DNA of 45,964 nt, taken from positions 1 through 45,964 of the forward strand of contig JABGQV010000208.1 in NCBI GenBank assembly GCA_018648655.1. The letters run 5' to 3'. A program made the translations under genes and the position numbers. Of this stretch, positions 24,215 to 32,488 are shown one piece after another. The DNA comes from Anaerolineae bacterium (GTDB lineage: Bacteria; Chloroflexota; Anaerolineae; Anaerolineales; Villigracilaceae). The notes beneath the pieces are model-generated. The model was not told the DNA's origin. It made no database searches and was given only the letters and a program-made list of their open reading frames with translations. Position 1 is the first letter of the stretch; every line of letters starts with the position of its first letter.

Positions 24215-26482
24215 ATGCCCGCAGATAATTTACCTGAAGAACGCAAACTACGCCCAGAAATCCTTCCCCATGCTTTTGTTGTGATGCCCTTTGGTATCAA
24301 AGAAGGCTTTGATGGAATGATTATTAACTTTAACGCGATTTACCAAGATTTAATTAAACCTGCGTTAGTAAGTGCTGGCTTTGAACCCTTCCGCGCTGAT
24401 GAAGAAACCACTACTGGCGACATTCTAACTGATATGTTCCAAGAACTGTTGCTTGCTGATTTAGTGATTGCAGATCTGAGTATTGATAACGCAAATGTTT
24501 TTTATGAGCTGGGCATCCGCCACGCTTTTAAGAAACGCGGCATCGTGCATATTCAATCAGGGCGAGCTTATATGCCCTTTGATATTTTCAACGTGCGGAC
24601 AATTCCCTATCACACAACCGAAGAGGGTGTGCCTGATCCTGAATTTTTAGAGAAAGATATTCAGTCGATAGCCCGAGTCACGCGTGATACCTGGGCAACG
24701 GGTGTGGACGCAATCCATAGCCCGGTATTCAACTTGCTGACCGGCTTAGACGAACCCGACCAAAAGAGTCTTCGGACACCACTTGCAACTGGGTTCTGGC
24801 GTGAGTATAACGAGTGGAAACAGCGCGTTACCATTTCGCGTCGCCAGAAACGCATCGGTGATATTCTCTTGCTGACCGAAGAAATCAGCAATCCGATGAT
24901 TAAAGAAGAGGCTGTCGGCGCAGCAGGTAAAGCCCTCGCTGATATGGGGCGCCATGAGTTGGCACTCGTACAATACCGTAAAGGCTTGGAAGTTAATGGT
25001 GCCAATCTCGAATTTCGTAGACAAGAAGCCTTCCATCTTAATCGTTTAGGACGTGTAGATGAGGCTATTGTCAAACTCGAAGATTTGCTCGAAGACTTCC
25101 CTGCCGACAGCGAAGCGATTGCTTATTTGGGACGAATTTATAAAGAGACGTGGACAGACTCATGGAATTGGGTTTCTGACCCCAAGAAGCGTCTGAAGAC
25201 AGCCTATGAATCATATCATTGGCTGATTAAAGCCTTTGATACTTATGTCAAGGGCTACCGCATTGATTTGAATCTGTTTTATCCGGGCGTGAATGCGGTT
25301 ACTTTAGGATCAATCCTGATCCATTTAGCAGACCTCTTTGATGATGCTGAAGATCCTGATCCCGATATCGTGTCTATTCGTGAGACTTTGCCAGAATTAC
25401 GCGGCGCTTTGGAATTCGCGCTTGAAACTTTAGCCGAAGATGATCAGGTAGATTACTGGACATTAGTCTCTCTGGCAGAACTACGTGTATTGACCACAGA
25501 CAAAGCTACGAAAGTAACTCGTGCTTATCGTAAATCACTAATTGCTTCACGTCGCAATCAATTCTATCTGGAATCTTCTTTGGGGCAATTGGAGATGCTT
25601 AAGTCTTTAGATATTCGCCCCAAATTTGTACAGGCTGGCGTTGATGCAATCAACGATGAAATATTACGCCTGTCTCGGGAAGAACCAGAAGAAAGCAAAG
25701 AGGAAAGAGCAGAAGAGACAATTAAACAAGTTTTCCTTTTTGAAGGCTATGCCGTTGATCCAAGTGGTAGCAAACGCAACCTTTTCCCCTCTGATAAAGA
25801 AGATGATGTTAGAAAAGCTATCTCTAATGTATTGGATAAGTATAATGGTGATAGTAACGATTTAGCGTTTACTGCAGGGCTCTCTTGTGGTACAGAGTTG
25901 ATTTTCGCCGAATTATGTGCCGAACGCGGCATAAGGGTAGAAGCCCATTTACCTTTACCAGATGCCGCCTATGTTCGCGATTTTGTTAGCCCTGGTGGTC
26001 AAAAATGGGTCGAGCGTTTCTATAAAGTACGCAATCATCCACTAGTTGATGAGAAGTATCAGCTTGAACATCTTGGGAAATCTAAAAAAGGAGATGATCC
26101 TTTCGAGCGTAATAATCGCTGGGCTTTATATTCATCCCTAATTATGGGTATTGATAAAGTTCGCCTAATTGCGTTTTGGAATGGCAAATCGACTCCAGAT
26201 GATGATAGAGATACACGCTTGGTCAAATATATGGTTGACCTCATGCGTGATACAGGTGGTATTGTTGAGCAAATCAATCCTGAAAAATTGCTCAACTTAC
26301 AAGATGCCCCCAAAATTACACCCAAAATGATAAAAGCCTCTTCAGAAAAAAAGCCCGTATTAAAACCAGAAAAGAAGAAACCGGCTGAGAAAGTGCCAGA
26401 AAAAAACCCTACATCGGCATCCAAGCCGAAAACACCACAGAAGAAAAAAGAAACAGAAGGAAAAACTGAGAAAAAGAGCTAA
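24215..26482 (+). CDS. DRHyd/NDT-like domain-TPR (DUF4071-like)-SLOG-like sensor protein
   Basis: 755 residues. N-terminal domain (about 18-160) matches nucleoside 2-deoxyribosyltransferase-like (DRHyd) proteins: HAFVVMPFG, GDILTDMFQELLLADLVIADLS, then NANVFYELGIRHAF with the likely catalytic Glu98. A TPR-rich middle (about 215-500) contains repeats such as ALVQYRKGLEV and EAIVKLEDLLED. A C-terminal Rossmann-like domain (about 515-690) reads FEGYAVDPSG, FTAGLSCGTELIFAELCAERGI, HLPLP, which looks like a SLOG domain. A 60-residue Lys/Pro-rich tail ends it. The order recalls the DRHyd, TPR and further domain of animal ASK kinases. Such proteins may sense or produce a nucleotide-derived signal. 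Ribosome binding site AAGGAG lies 9 bp before the ATG. Last gene of the operon, followed by a terminator. Confidence 0.82.
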   Translation: MPADNLPEERKLRPEILPHAFVVMPFGIKEGFDGMIINFNAIYQDLIKPALVSAGFEPFRADEETTTGDILTDMFQELLLADLVIADLSIDNANVFYELGIRHAFKKRGIVHIQSGRAYMPFDIFNVRTIPYHTTEEGVPDPEFLEKDIQSIARVTRDTWATGVDAIHSPVFNLLTGLDEPDQKSLRTPLATGFWREYNEWKQRVTISRRQKRIGDILLLTEEISNPMIKEEAVGAAGKALADMGRHELALVQYRKGLEVNGANLEFRRQEAFHLNRLGRVDEAIVKLEDLLEDFPADSEAIAYLGRIYKETWTDSWNWVSDPKKRLKTAYESYHWLIKAFDTYVKGYRIDLNLFYPGVNAVTLGSILIHLADLFDDAEDPDPDIVSIRETLPELRGALEFALETLAEDDQVDYWTLVSLAELRVLTTDKATKVTRAYRKSLIASRRNQFYLESSLGQLEMLKSLDIRPKFVQAGVDAINDEILRLSREEPEESKEERAEETIKQVFLFEGYAVDPSGSKRNLFPSDKEDDVRKAISNVLDKYNGDSNDLAFTAGLSCGTELIFAELCAERGIRVEAHLPLPDAAYVRDFVSPGGQKWVERFYKVRNHPLVDEKYQLEHLGKSKKGDDPFERNNRWALYSSLIMGIDKVRLIAFWNGKSTPDDDRDTRLVKYMVDLMRDTGGIVEQINPEKLLNLQDAPKITPKMIKASSEKKPVLKPEKKKPAEKVPEKNPTSASKPKTPQKKKETEGKTEKKS

Positions 26483-26488
26483 ATAAAA

Positions 26489-26519
26489 AGAGACCGAGTT
26501 TTCAAAACTCGGTCTCTTC
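26489..26519. terminator. Bidirectional terminator closing the conflict operon
   Basis: A 14-bp perfect stem (AGAGACCGAGTTTT at 26489-26502, one-base loop, complement at 26504-26517) lies between the convergent stops at 26482 and 26522. A runs on one side and T runs on the other fit a two-way terminator. Its core resembles the CCGAAGTTTT hairpins near pgm. Confidence 0.85.
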
Positions 26520-26521
26520 AT

Positions 26522-26998
26522 TTATTCTTCAACCAGCGTCATTACCGTGCCTATTTTCTCTTTCGGATAAGGCCAAATTTCACCTTCTACCCCAAGTGCA
26601 AGATAAAAATCACCTGCACGGACAGAAACTAAACCTTCAAGAGTTTCAACACTCACTTCTTGGTCAATTTCGCCGCTAACAGCATCAGCAAGTGGAGCAA
26701 GAAAAGTAAGCGCTTTTTTGACACAGTGCCCAGGAGAAGTAAGAATATAGGTTTTTTCAAAAATACCTGCTTCTACTGGCCAGCGATCATCGGGAGGGGA
26801 ACCAAATTCACTTACAAGATAGTCCCCTGCATTCACAGTTAAAAACTCACCCCAAGGTGTCTTTATCTCAATATCTTGGGGTGAGTTTGGAGGGGGGATA
26901 AATCGCTCTACACGACGTTCAACAGTACTACGATAGGGTTTAAAATCTAACGTTTTGATAATCTCATCTTCTGATTTTATTAAAATAGTTTCGCTCAC
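26522..26998 (-). CDS. PGDYG-like domain protein (two repeats)
   Basis: About 158 residues from GTG 26998, chosen because GGAG lies 5 bp upstream; an ATG at 27028 is also possible. Two copies of the PGDYG-type motif occur: LTVNAGDYLVSE (about 73-84) followed by WPVEAGIFEKTYI, and VSVRAGDFYLALG (about 135-147) followed by WPYPKEKIGTVMT. Such domains are common in phage and bacterial proteins of unknown function. No signal peptide or membrane segment. It is convergent with the conflict operon and divergent from the ATP-grasp gene. Confidence 0.75.
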   Translation of the reverse strand: MSETILIKSEDEIIKTLDFKPYRSTVERRVERFIPPPNSPQDIEIKTPWGEFLTVNAGDYLVSEFGSPPDDRWPVEAGIFEKTYILTSPGHCVKKALTFLAPLADAVSGEIDQEVSVETLEGLVSVRAGDFYLALGVEGEIWPYPKEKIGTVMTLVEE

Positions 26999-27123
26999 TT
27001 TTCTCCATCCTTTTTGAAGTGAGCCCATTGTAGCATAATTTTTTCTCAACTATTTAGCTGTTATGATTTTAAAATAAAATAAGAAATATTGGTATTTATA
27101 AAGACAAGAAACTTGGAGAAAAG

Positions 27124-28092
27124 ATGAAAATCGGATTTACCTATAACCTCCGTAGCAAAGAAAAACCAGATAAAAACTCCCCTGAAGATTATTATGGAGA
27201 ATACGAAAGCGATGAGACCATTGAAGGCATCACAGAAGCACTTGAAAAACTGGGGCACGAAGTTATCCGAATTGGTGACATCACTTCATTAGTAAAGTTT
27301 TTAGCAGAAGGTCAACGTGTAGATTTAGTCTTCAATATGGCTGAAGGCAGATATGGAAGAGCACGTGAATCACAGGTTCCTAGTATTCTTGAGGCTTATC
27401 AAATCCCTTATACATTCTCAGACCCTCTCACGCTAGCTATTTGTCTTGACAAAGGATTAACAAAAGATATTTTAAATACTGCAAAAATCCCTACACCAGC
27501 ACATCAAATTCTTGTGCCAAATGCCTCTATAGAAACCACACTCCCTTTTCCTCTATTTGTTAAACCCCTCTATGAAGGCGCATCCAAAGGGATTAATGAA
27601 AACGCAATTATTCACACAGAAAAAGAACTTACCAAACGTACAAAATGGCTTTGGAAGAACTACAAACAATCAGTTCTACTTGAAAAATGTCTCTCAGGGC
27701 GCGAGTTCACAGTTGGCATTTTAGGAACAGGTAAAAATGCCCATGCAATAGGCGCAATGGAAATCATCCTAAAAGAAAACCGAAAAGTTTATGATTTTCA
27801 CGTAAAAGAAAACTATGAAGAATTAACTTCATATAGTTTTGATATAAAATCCCCGCTAAAAGAAAAGCTCCTCAATATAGCACTCAAATCGTGGCAAGCC
27901 CTCCAATGCCGAGATGGCGGCCGCGTCGATATTCGCCTCGACGAAGATGGAAACCCACATGTTCTCGAAATCAATACATTGCCGGGACTTCACCATATTC
28001 ACTCTGACTTACCCATTATTGCACGTTCGATAGGAATGAGTTTTACCGAATTATTAGATGAAATTCTTACACACGCCATCAAGCGAGTGTAG
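27124..28092 (+). CDS. D-alanine--D-alanine ligase-like ATP-grasp enzyme
   Basis: 322 residues with the ATP-grasp fold: N-terminal MKIGFTYNLR and DLVFNMAEGRYGRARESQVP, which matches the substrate-binding N-domain of Ddl (normally with a Glu in the NxAEG motif). The ATP-grasp core has PLFVKPLYEGASKGI, LLEKCLSGREFTVGIL, and a metal site DIRLDEDGNPHVLEINTLPGL. Ddl joins two D-alanines for peptidoglycan. As a lone gene away from mur genes it may be a second ligase with a different amino acid or use. The ATG follows TTGGAG by 8 bp. Confidence 0.88.
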   Translation: MKIGFTYNLRSKEKPDKNSPEDYYGEYESDETIEGITEALEKLGHEVIRIGDITSLVKFLAEGQRVDLVFNMAEGRYGRARESQVPSILEAYQIPYTFSDPLTLAICLDKGLTKDILNTAKIPTPAHQILVPNASIETTLPFPLFVKPLYEGASKGINENAIIHTEKELTKRTKWLWKNYKQSVLLEKCLSGREFTVGILGTGKNAHAIGAMEIILKENRKVYDFHVKENYEELTSYSFDIKSPLKEKLLNIALKSWQALQCRDGGRVDIRLDEDGNPHVLEINTLPGLHHIHSDLPIIARSIGMSFTELLDEILTHAIKRV

Positions 28093-28335
28093 TAGCTCGA
28101 AACGCCTCCTTTCAATTTTCTTCCGAAGAAGTAGCCGAGAGCGGATTGTTTGAGGTTTCTGTTGGGGCAAAATACGACAAGATAAAATGTTTATAAAAGG
28201 TTAACACATGAAATCAAAATACAGGGTATCCTTGCCCAGCTTGATTAACAGAAGTTCTAATACAAGAGTAAGATTTTGATTTGGAACCCATGCTTGACCC
28301 AGCGACATATTAATCTATTATAGGAGTTTCAAATC
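28093..28335 (+). other. Leader region of the cold-shock gene with a coding-like stretch
   Basis: No complete gene fits. A frame from about 28094 to 28198 reads SSEEVAESGLFEVSVGAKYD near its centre and ends TAA, with normal-looking codons, but it has no start or ribosome binding site and I do not recognise it. It may be a gene remnant. The last part (AATCTATTATAGGAGTTT) supplies the ribosome binding site of the cold-shock gene. Confidence 0.4.
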
Positions 28336-28545
28336 ATGTCTGAAAAAGAACAAGGTACAGTAAAATGGTTCAATGGTAGCAAAGGCTACGGCTTTATTGA
28401 ACGTGCTTCCGGTGGCGATGTTTTCGTCCACTTCAATGCTATCGTTGGCGATGGCTACAAAAATCTGGAAGAAGGACAACGCGTAGAGTTTTCTGTCACG
28501 CAAGGTCAAAAAGGCCTACAAGCAGAAGATGTTGTTGTGCTCTAA
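28336..28545 (+). CDS. Cold-shock domain protein (CspA family)
   Basis: 69 residues with the complete cold-shock fold. RNP1 is KGYGFIE and RNP2 is VFVHF; the opening [14 protein letters not shown] and the ending [10 protein letters not shown] are canonical. It binds single-stranded RNA and DNA and acts as an RNA chaperone. TAGGAG lies 9 bp before the ATG, and a strong terminator follows, so the gene is probably transcribed alone. The long leader (over 200 bp from the previous stop) could hold a temperature-responsive element, as in other csp genes; none is proven here. Confidence 0.97.
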   Translation: MSEKEQGTVKWFNGSKGYGFIERASGGDVFVHFNAIVGDGYKNLEEGQRVEFSVTQGQKGLQAEDVVVL

Positions 28546-28570
28546 AACGATTTTAGAAGAATAACACTTT

Positions 28571-28609
28571 AAAAAAGCGAGACAGCGAAAGTTGCTGTCT
28601 CGCTTTTTT
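28571..28609 (+). terminator. Intrinsic terminator of the cold-shock gene
   Basis: AAAAAAGCGAGACAGC (28571-28586), loop GAAAGTT, complement (28594-28609) ending in TTTTTT. Confidence 0.92.
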
Positions 28610-28650
28610 GTTAATCTATAATCATTTGTCACATTTCTTTTTACACAAAC

Positions 28651-28714
28651 TTGTCTGACAACTTATTGACATCCTCCCCAAATTTTGCTAAACTATAGGA
28701 AGTTGTCTGACAAC
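28651..28714 (+). promoter_or_regulatory. Promoter of the purine operon with two flanking palindromic operators
   Basis: The -35 TTGACA (28666-28671), a 17-bp spacer and the -10 TAAACT (28689-28694) form a good sigma-70 promoter. The palindrome TTGTCTGACAA occurs at 28651-28661, just upstream of the -35, and at 28703-28713, at the expected transcription start. The centres are 52 bp apart, close to five helical turns. The core GTCTGAC fits the GTnnnAC operator pattern of FadR-type GntR regulators. A GntR gene lies 3.8 kb downstream. Confidence 0.8.
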
Positions 28715-28756
28715 TCAAGCATCATCGAAAAACACTAATCAAAGGACTAAAAAAAT

Positions 28757-30139
28757 ATGTCCACCTTCCTCGTAAAAAACGCTACGATTCTAGTAACAAT
28801 GGACGACCATCAACGTGAAATCGCGTCTGGTGGTCTTTTTATTCGTGATGGATTTATTGAGCAAGTTGGGCTTACCAGCGAACTCCCCACTACAGCCGAT
28901 GAAGTTCTCGATCTCAATGGACATATCCTCTTACCAGGATTGGTCAATACCCATCATCATTTTTATCAGACCCTTACTCGTGCTGTCCCCGCTGCGCAAA
29001 ACGCGAATCTCTTCAACTGGCTCAAGACCCTATATCCAATTTGGGCAGGACTGACGCCCGAAGATATTTTCATCTCCACTCAAACCGCATTAGCAGAACT
29101 AGCTTTTTCGGGCTGCACAACTGCCTCCGATCATCTCTATCTTTTTCCCAACGGGAGCAAGTTAGATGATGAGATTGATGCCGCAAAAGAGATCGGGATG
29201 CGCCTCCACGCTTCTCGTGGTTCGATGAGCTTGAGCGAAAAAGACGGCGGACTTCCTCCTGATTCTGTTGTGGATACAGAAGAGGCAATCCTAGGTGATT
29301 CGCAGCGTCTCATCGAGCGTTATCACGATGCCAAAGCTGGCTCCATGACACAAATTGTCCTTGCGCCCTGTTCCCCATTCAGCGTTACCTCTGAATTGAT
29401 GAAGCAATCTGCTATTTTGGCACGCGAATATGGCGTGCAATTGCATACGCATCTCGCCGAAACCGAAGACGAAGAACAGTTCTGCCTTGATATGTTTGGG
29501 CATCGCCCCGTTGATTATATGAAGGAAGTTGGCTGGATTAACGATGATGTCTGGTTCGCGCACTCAGTCTACGTCAACGAAGATGAAATCAACACCTACG
29601 CAAAACATAATTGCGGTATAGCGCACTGCCCCTCTTCTAATATGCGATTGGCTTCTGGCATCGCTCCGATTAAAGAGATGCTCGCTGCTGGCGTGGATGT
29701 CGGTATCGGTGTGGATGGCTCTGCCTCCAACGACGGCTCGCATTTACTCGGCGAAGCACGCCAAGCGATGTTACTAGCCCGCGTCAAAGAAGGTATCACT
29801 GGATATTCACTCTCTAGCGAAAATCGAAAACTAATGACCGCTCGAGATGCGCTACATCTTGCCACTCGTGGTGGAGCCGCCGTCTTGGGACGCAACGACA
29901 TCGGCTCTCTCGAAGTTGGCAAATGTGCCGACTTTTTCGCTATCAAACTAAATACCCTCGACTACGCAGGCGCACTACATGACCCCGTTGCCGCGACCAT
30001 CTTTGCTCAACCTGTTAAAACAGCCTATACGGTTGTGAACGGGAAATTTGTTGTCAAAGAAGGTCAGTTGGTGAATGTAGATGAAGAAAAGTTAGTCGAA
30101 AAACATAATATAGCGGCAAAGAGATTGCTAGACAGATAG
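28757..30139 (+). CDS. 8-oxoguanine deaminase-like amidohydrolase
   Basis: 460 residues of the metal-dependent amidohydrolase superfamily (AtzB/TrzN/GuaD relatives). HxH metal ligands appear in NTHHHFYQTL, further His in HLAETEDEEQF and FAHSVYV, and the catalytic Asp in GVDGSASNDGSHLLGEARQA. The segment ASRGSMSLSEKDGGLPPDSVV is characteristic of 8-oxoguanine deaminases, which convert 8-oxoguanine to urate. Guanine or another purine could also be the substrate. It starts the purine catabolism region directly behind the twin-operator promoter, so it is likely repressed or induced by the GntR regulator. The ATG has only a weak upstream GGA. Confidence 0.88.
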   Translation: MSTFLVKNATILVTMDDHQREIASGGLFIRDGFIEQVGLTSELPTTADEVLDLNGHILLPGLVNTHHHFYQTLTRAVPAAQNANLFNWLKTLYPIWAGLTPEDIFISTQTALAELAFSGCTTASDHLYLFPNGSKLDDEIDAAKEIGMRLHASRGSMSLSEKDGGLPPDSVVDTEEAILGDSQRLIERYHDAKAGSMTQIVLAPCSPFSVTSELMKQSAILAREYGVQLHTHLAETEDEEQFCLDMFGHRPVDYMKEVGWINDDVWFAHSVYVNEDEINTYAKHNCGIAHCPSSNMRLASGIAPIKEMLAAGVDVGIGVDGSASNDGSHLLGEARQAMLLARVKEGITGYSLSSENRKLMTARDALHLATRGGAAVLGRNDIGSLEVGKCADFFAIKLNTLDYAGALHDPVAATIFAQPVKTAYTVVNGKFVVKEGQLVNVDEEKLVEKHNIAAKRLLDR

Positions 30140-30141
30140 TA

Positions 30142-30471
30142 ATGAAAACAGGCCTTTCATTACTACTTGGGATACTTTGTTTTATTCCTGTGATTTTTGC
30201 AGCCATATTTGGCACGAAATCAAGAATGCGTTTTTCAAAATTTCTAAAGAAGATGAGCACAAATGAACGAGAGCAATTTTTAAAGAAAAACACAAAATTC
30301 AATCTGATTGCAATTAGCGGATTTAGTATAGGTGTCTTTGCAATCGTAGCTGTATTGGTTTTCAAGAAAGAATTTCTTGCTCAATACTTTTTCTTAGGTC
30401 TATTCGGATATATATTGGCGATGAGCATCATTGGACAGTTATTTATTTATCGTGTGTCAAAAAGAAAATAA
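30142..30471 (+). CDS. Small membrane protein, function unknown
   Basis: 109 residues with a hydrophobic N-terminal helix (about 4-22) and two further helices (about 51-73 and 79-100), separated by a basic loop (KFLKKMSTNEREQFLKKN). It starts 2 bp after the amidohydrolase stop, so translational coupling is likely. I do not recognise a family, and its role in purine use, if any, is unknown. Confidence 0.75.
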   Translation: MKTGLSLLLGILCFIPVIFAAIFGTKSRMRFSKFLKKMSTNEREQFLKKNTKFNLIAISGFSIGVFAIVAVLVFKKEFLAQYFFLGLFGYILAMSIIGQLFIYRVSKRK

Positions 30472-30514
30472 ATTACATTAACCTGTGCCTGATGATTGGA
30501 ATTAGAGACTATTA

Positions 30515-30560
30515 GAAGGTTCGCAAGTTTACGAAAACAACTTTCAAACCTTCAATTTTT
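30515..30560 (+). terminator. Possible terminator or leader hairpin before ade
   Basis: GAAGGTT (30515-30521) pairs with AACCTTC (30547-30553), with inner AAGTT/AACTT pairing, followed by AATTTTT. A second small hairpin, TTTTCAGTC-TAC-GACTGAAAA, follows at 30557-30577. It could reduce readthrough into ade. Confidence 0.5.
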
Positions 30561-30601
30561 CAGTCTACGACTGAAAACAAACATCTGTGGATAAAAAAAC
30601 T

Positions 30602-32386
30602 ATGTCATCTTTAAAACTTACAAAAAAACTCGTCAACGTCGCCATGGGGCGCGAAACTGCCGACATCGTTATTCGTAACGGCGTCTGGGTTAGCGTTCAA
30701 ACTGGCGAATTCATCCCCAACACCGATATTGCCATCATTGATGGGCATATTGCCTTTGTTGGCAAAAATGCCTCGCATACGGTATCGAAAGACACCATCA
30801 TCATCGATGCACAAGGCAAATATCTTGTCCCTGGTTTGCTCGATGGACACATGCACATTGAGTCGGGCATGGTCACGGTTACAGAATTTGTGCGTGCCGT
30901 TGCCAAACGCGGCACGACTGGTATTTTTGCCGACCCACATGAAATCGCCAATGTTTTTGGCATCAAAGGTGTCAAACTCATGGTCGATGAAGCTGCTGAG
31001 CAGCCCATCCACGTTTGGGTGCAAATGCCATCTTGTGTCCCCTCCGCTCCGGGATTTGAAACCCCTGGCAGCGAAATCACCCCAGACGACGTTGCTGAAG
31101 CCATGCAATGGGATGGCATCATCGGTCTCGGCGAGGTGATGGATTTCCCTGGTGTTTTCAATGCCAGCGACAAAATGATGGCAGAAATTGCCGCCGCGCG
31201 TGATGCGGGCAAAGTCATCGGTGGGCATTATCCCAATCTGGATTTGGGTAGAGATTTTCACGGATACGTTGCCGCGGGCATCGAAGATGACCACGAAGGC
31301 ACGCGCCCCGAAGACGCCATCGCCCGTGTTCGGCAGGGCATGAAATCCATGCTCCGCTACGGCTCGGCTTGGCACGATGTCGAATCTCAGGTAGATGCAA
31401 TTCTCAAACACAAACTGGATTCACGGCGATTTATTCTCTGCACTGATGATTCTCATGTAGAAACACTTGTTGAAGATGGTCATATGGATAGAGTGCTGCG
31501 ACACGCACTTGACGTGGGCTTGCCACCGATGATTGCACTTCAGATGATGACAATTAACACCGCTGAACACTTCGGCTTATCCCGTGAAATCGGCATGATT
31601 GCTCCCGGTCGCTGGGCAGATGTGTTGATTGTTGACGATCTAACTGATTTTTCACCCAAAATGGTCATCGCCAAAGGACAGGTTATCGCCCAGAACGGCG
31701 AGATGACAATTGAACTGCCAAAAATTGAGTACCCTGAATGGGTACGAAAATCTGTCCACTTAGGACATAAGCTAGAGGCACAGGATTTTGCTATCTTAAC
31801 GGAATCAAGTTCGGACGCGAGCGTTACGGCGAATGTCATCGGCGTAATCGAGAATCAGGCACCCACCAAACATCTTAAAATCGAAGTCAAGCCGAAAGAT
31901 GGTCAAGTCCACGTTGATATAGAAAAAGATTTGGCAAAATTGGCATTGGTTGAACGCCATAAAGGCACGGGGTCTGTTATCACTGGTCTCGTAAGCGGAT
32001 TTGGCTTCACCGAGCAATGCGGCATCGCCTCGACCTTTGCGCACGATAGCCATCACATGATTGTGACCGGCACAAATGAAGAATATATGGCACTTGCCGC
32101 GAATAAACTCGCCGAAGTTGGCGGTGGGCAAGTTGTTATAAAAGACGGCGAAGTGATTGGGTTGGTTGAGCTAGAAATTGCTGGCTTGATGTCCCGAGAA
32201 GAGGCTTCGATTGTGGCAAAGAAAGCCGCATCTGTTTTGGCTGGGTTTGAAGCTTGCGGATGCACGCTGAATAGCCCAAATATGCAATTTAGCTTGCTTT
32301 CCTTGGTCGTTATCCCCGAATTAAGAATTTCAGATTTAGGCTTGGTCGATGTGTCCAAGTTTGAATTTGTGCCAATTATAGAGTAA
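30602..32386 (+). CDS. ade: Adenine deaminase
   Basis: Adenine deaminase converts adenine to hypoxanthine and ammonia, feeding purine breakdown. The protein is 594 residues from ATG 30602; a GTG five codons earlier is a less likely start. Family motifs: DAQGKYLVPGLLDGHMHIESGM (HxH metal ligands), ADPHEIANVFG, GLGEVMDFPGV, GGHYPNL, EDDHEGTRPEDA, LCTDDSHVETL, and the C-terminal GFGFTEQCGIASTFAHDSHHMIVTG. All match the AdeC-type enzyme of normal length. Next to the other purine genes it fits a nucleobase-catabolism role. Confidence 0.97.
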   Translation: MSSLKLTKKLVNVAMGRETADIVIRNGVWVSVQTGEFIPNTDIAIIDGHIAFVGKNASHTVSKDTIIIDAQGKYLVPGLLDGHMHIESGMVTVTEFVRAVAKRGTTGIFADPHEIANVFGIKGVKLMVDEAAEQPIHVWVQMPSCVPSAPGFETPGSEITPDDVAEAMQWDGIIGLGEVMDFPGVFNASDKMMAEIAAARDAGKVIGGHYPNLDLGRDFHGYVAAGIEDDHEGTRPEDAIARVRQGMKSMLRYGSAWHDVESQVDAILKHKLDSRRFILCTDDSHVETLVEDGHMDRVLRHALDVGLPPMIALQMMTINTAEHFGLSREIGMIAPGRWADVLIVDDLTDFSPKMVIAKGQVIAQNGEMTIELPKIEYPEWVRKSVHLGHKLEAQDFAILTESSSDASVTANVIGVIENQAPTKHLKIEVKPKDGQVHVDIEKDLAKLALVERHKGTGSVITGLVSGFGFTEQCGIASTFAHDSHHMIVTGTNEEYMALAANKLAEVGGGQVVIKDGEVIGLVELEIAGLMSREEASIVAKKAASVLAGFEACGCTLNSPNMQFSLLSLVVIPELRISDLGLVDVSKFEFVPIIE

Positions 32387-32391
32387 ATGTG

Positions 32392-32416
32392 TTGCATCTG
32401 AAAAGATGCGCAACGC
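32392..32416 (+). other. Weak hairpin after ade
   Basis: GTTGCATCT-GAAA-AGATGCGCAAC forms a bulged hairpin without a T run. It may slow but is unlikely to stop transcription. Confidence 0.35.
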
Positions 32417-32488
32417 ATCGAGTCTATTGATTAAAATACGATCTGCAACATATTTTCTAAATATAATGCAGTTCTGACAGGAAATACT

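Noticed and set aside
30472-30601. Purine riboswitch before ade
   Set aside because: The conserved loop sequences of purine riboswitches were not found; only simple hairpins are present.
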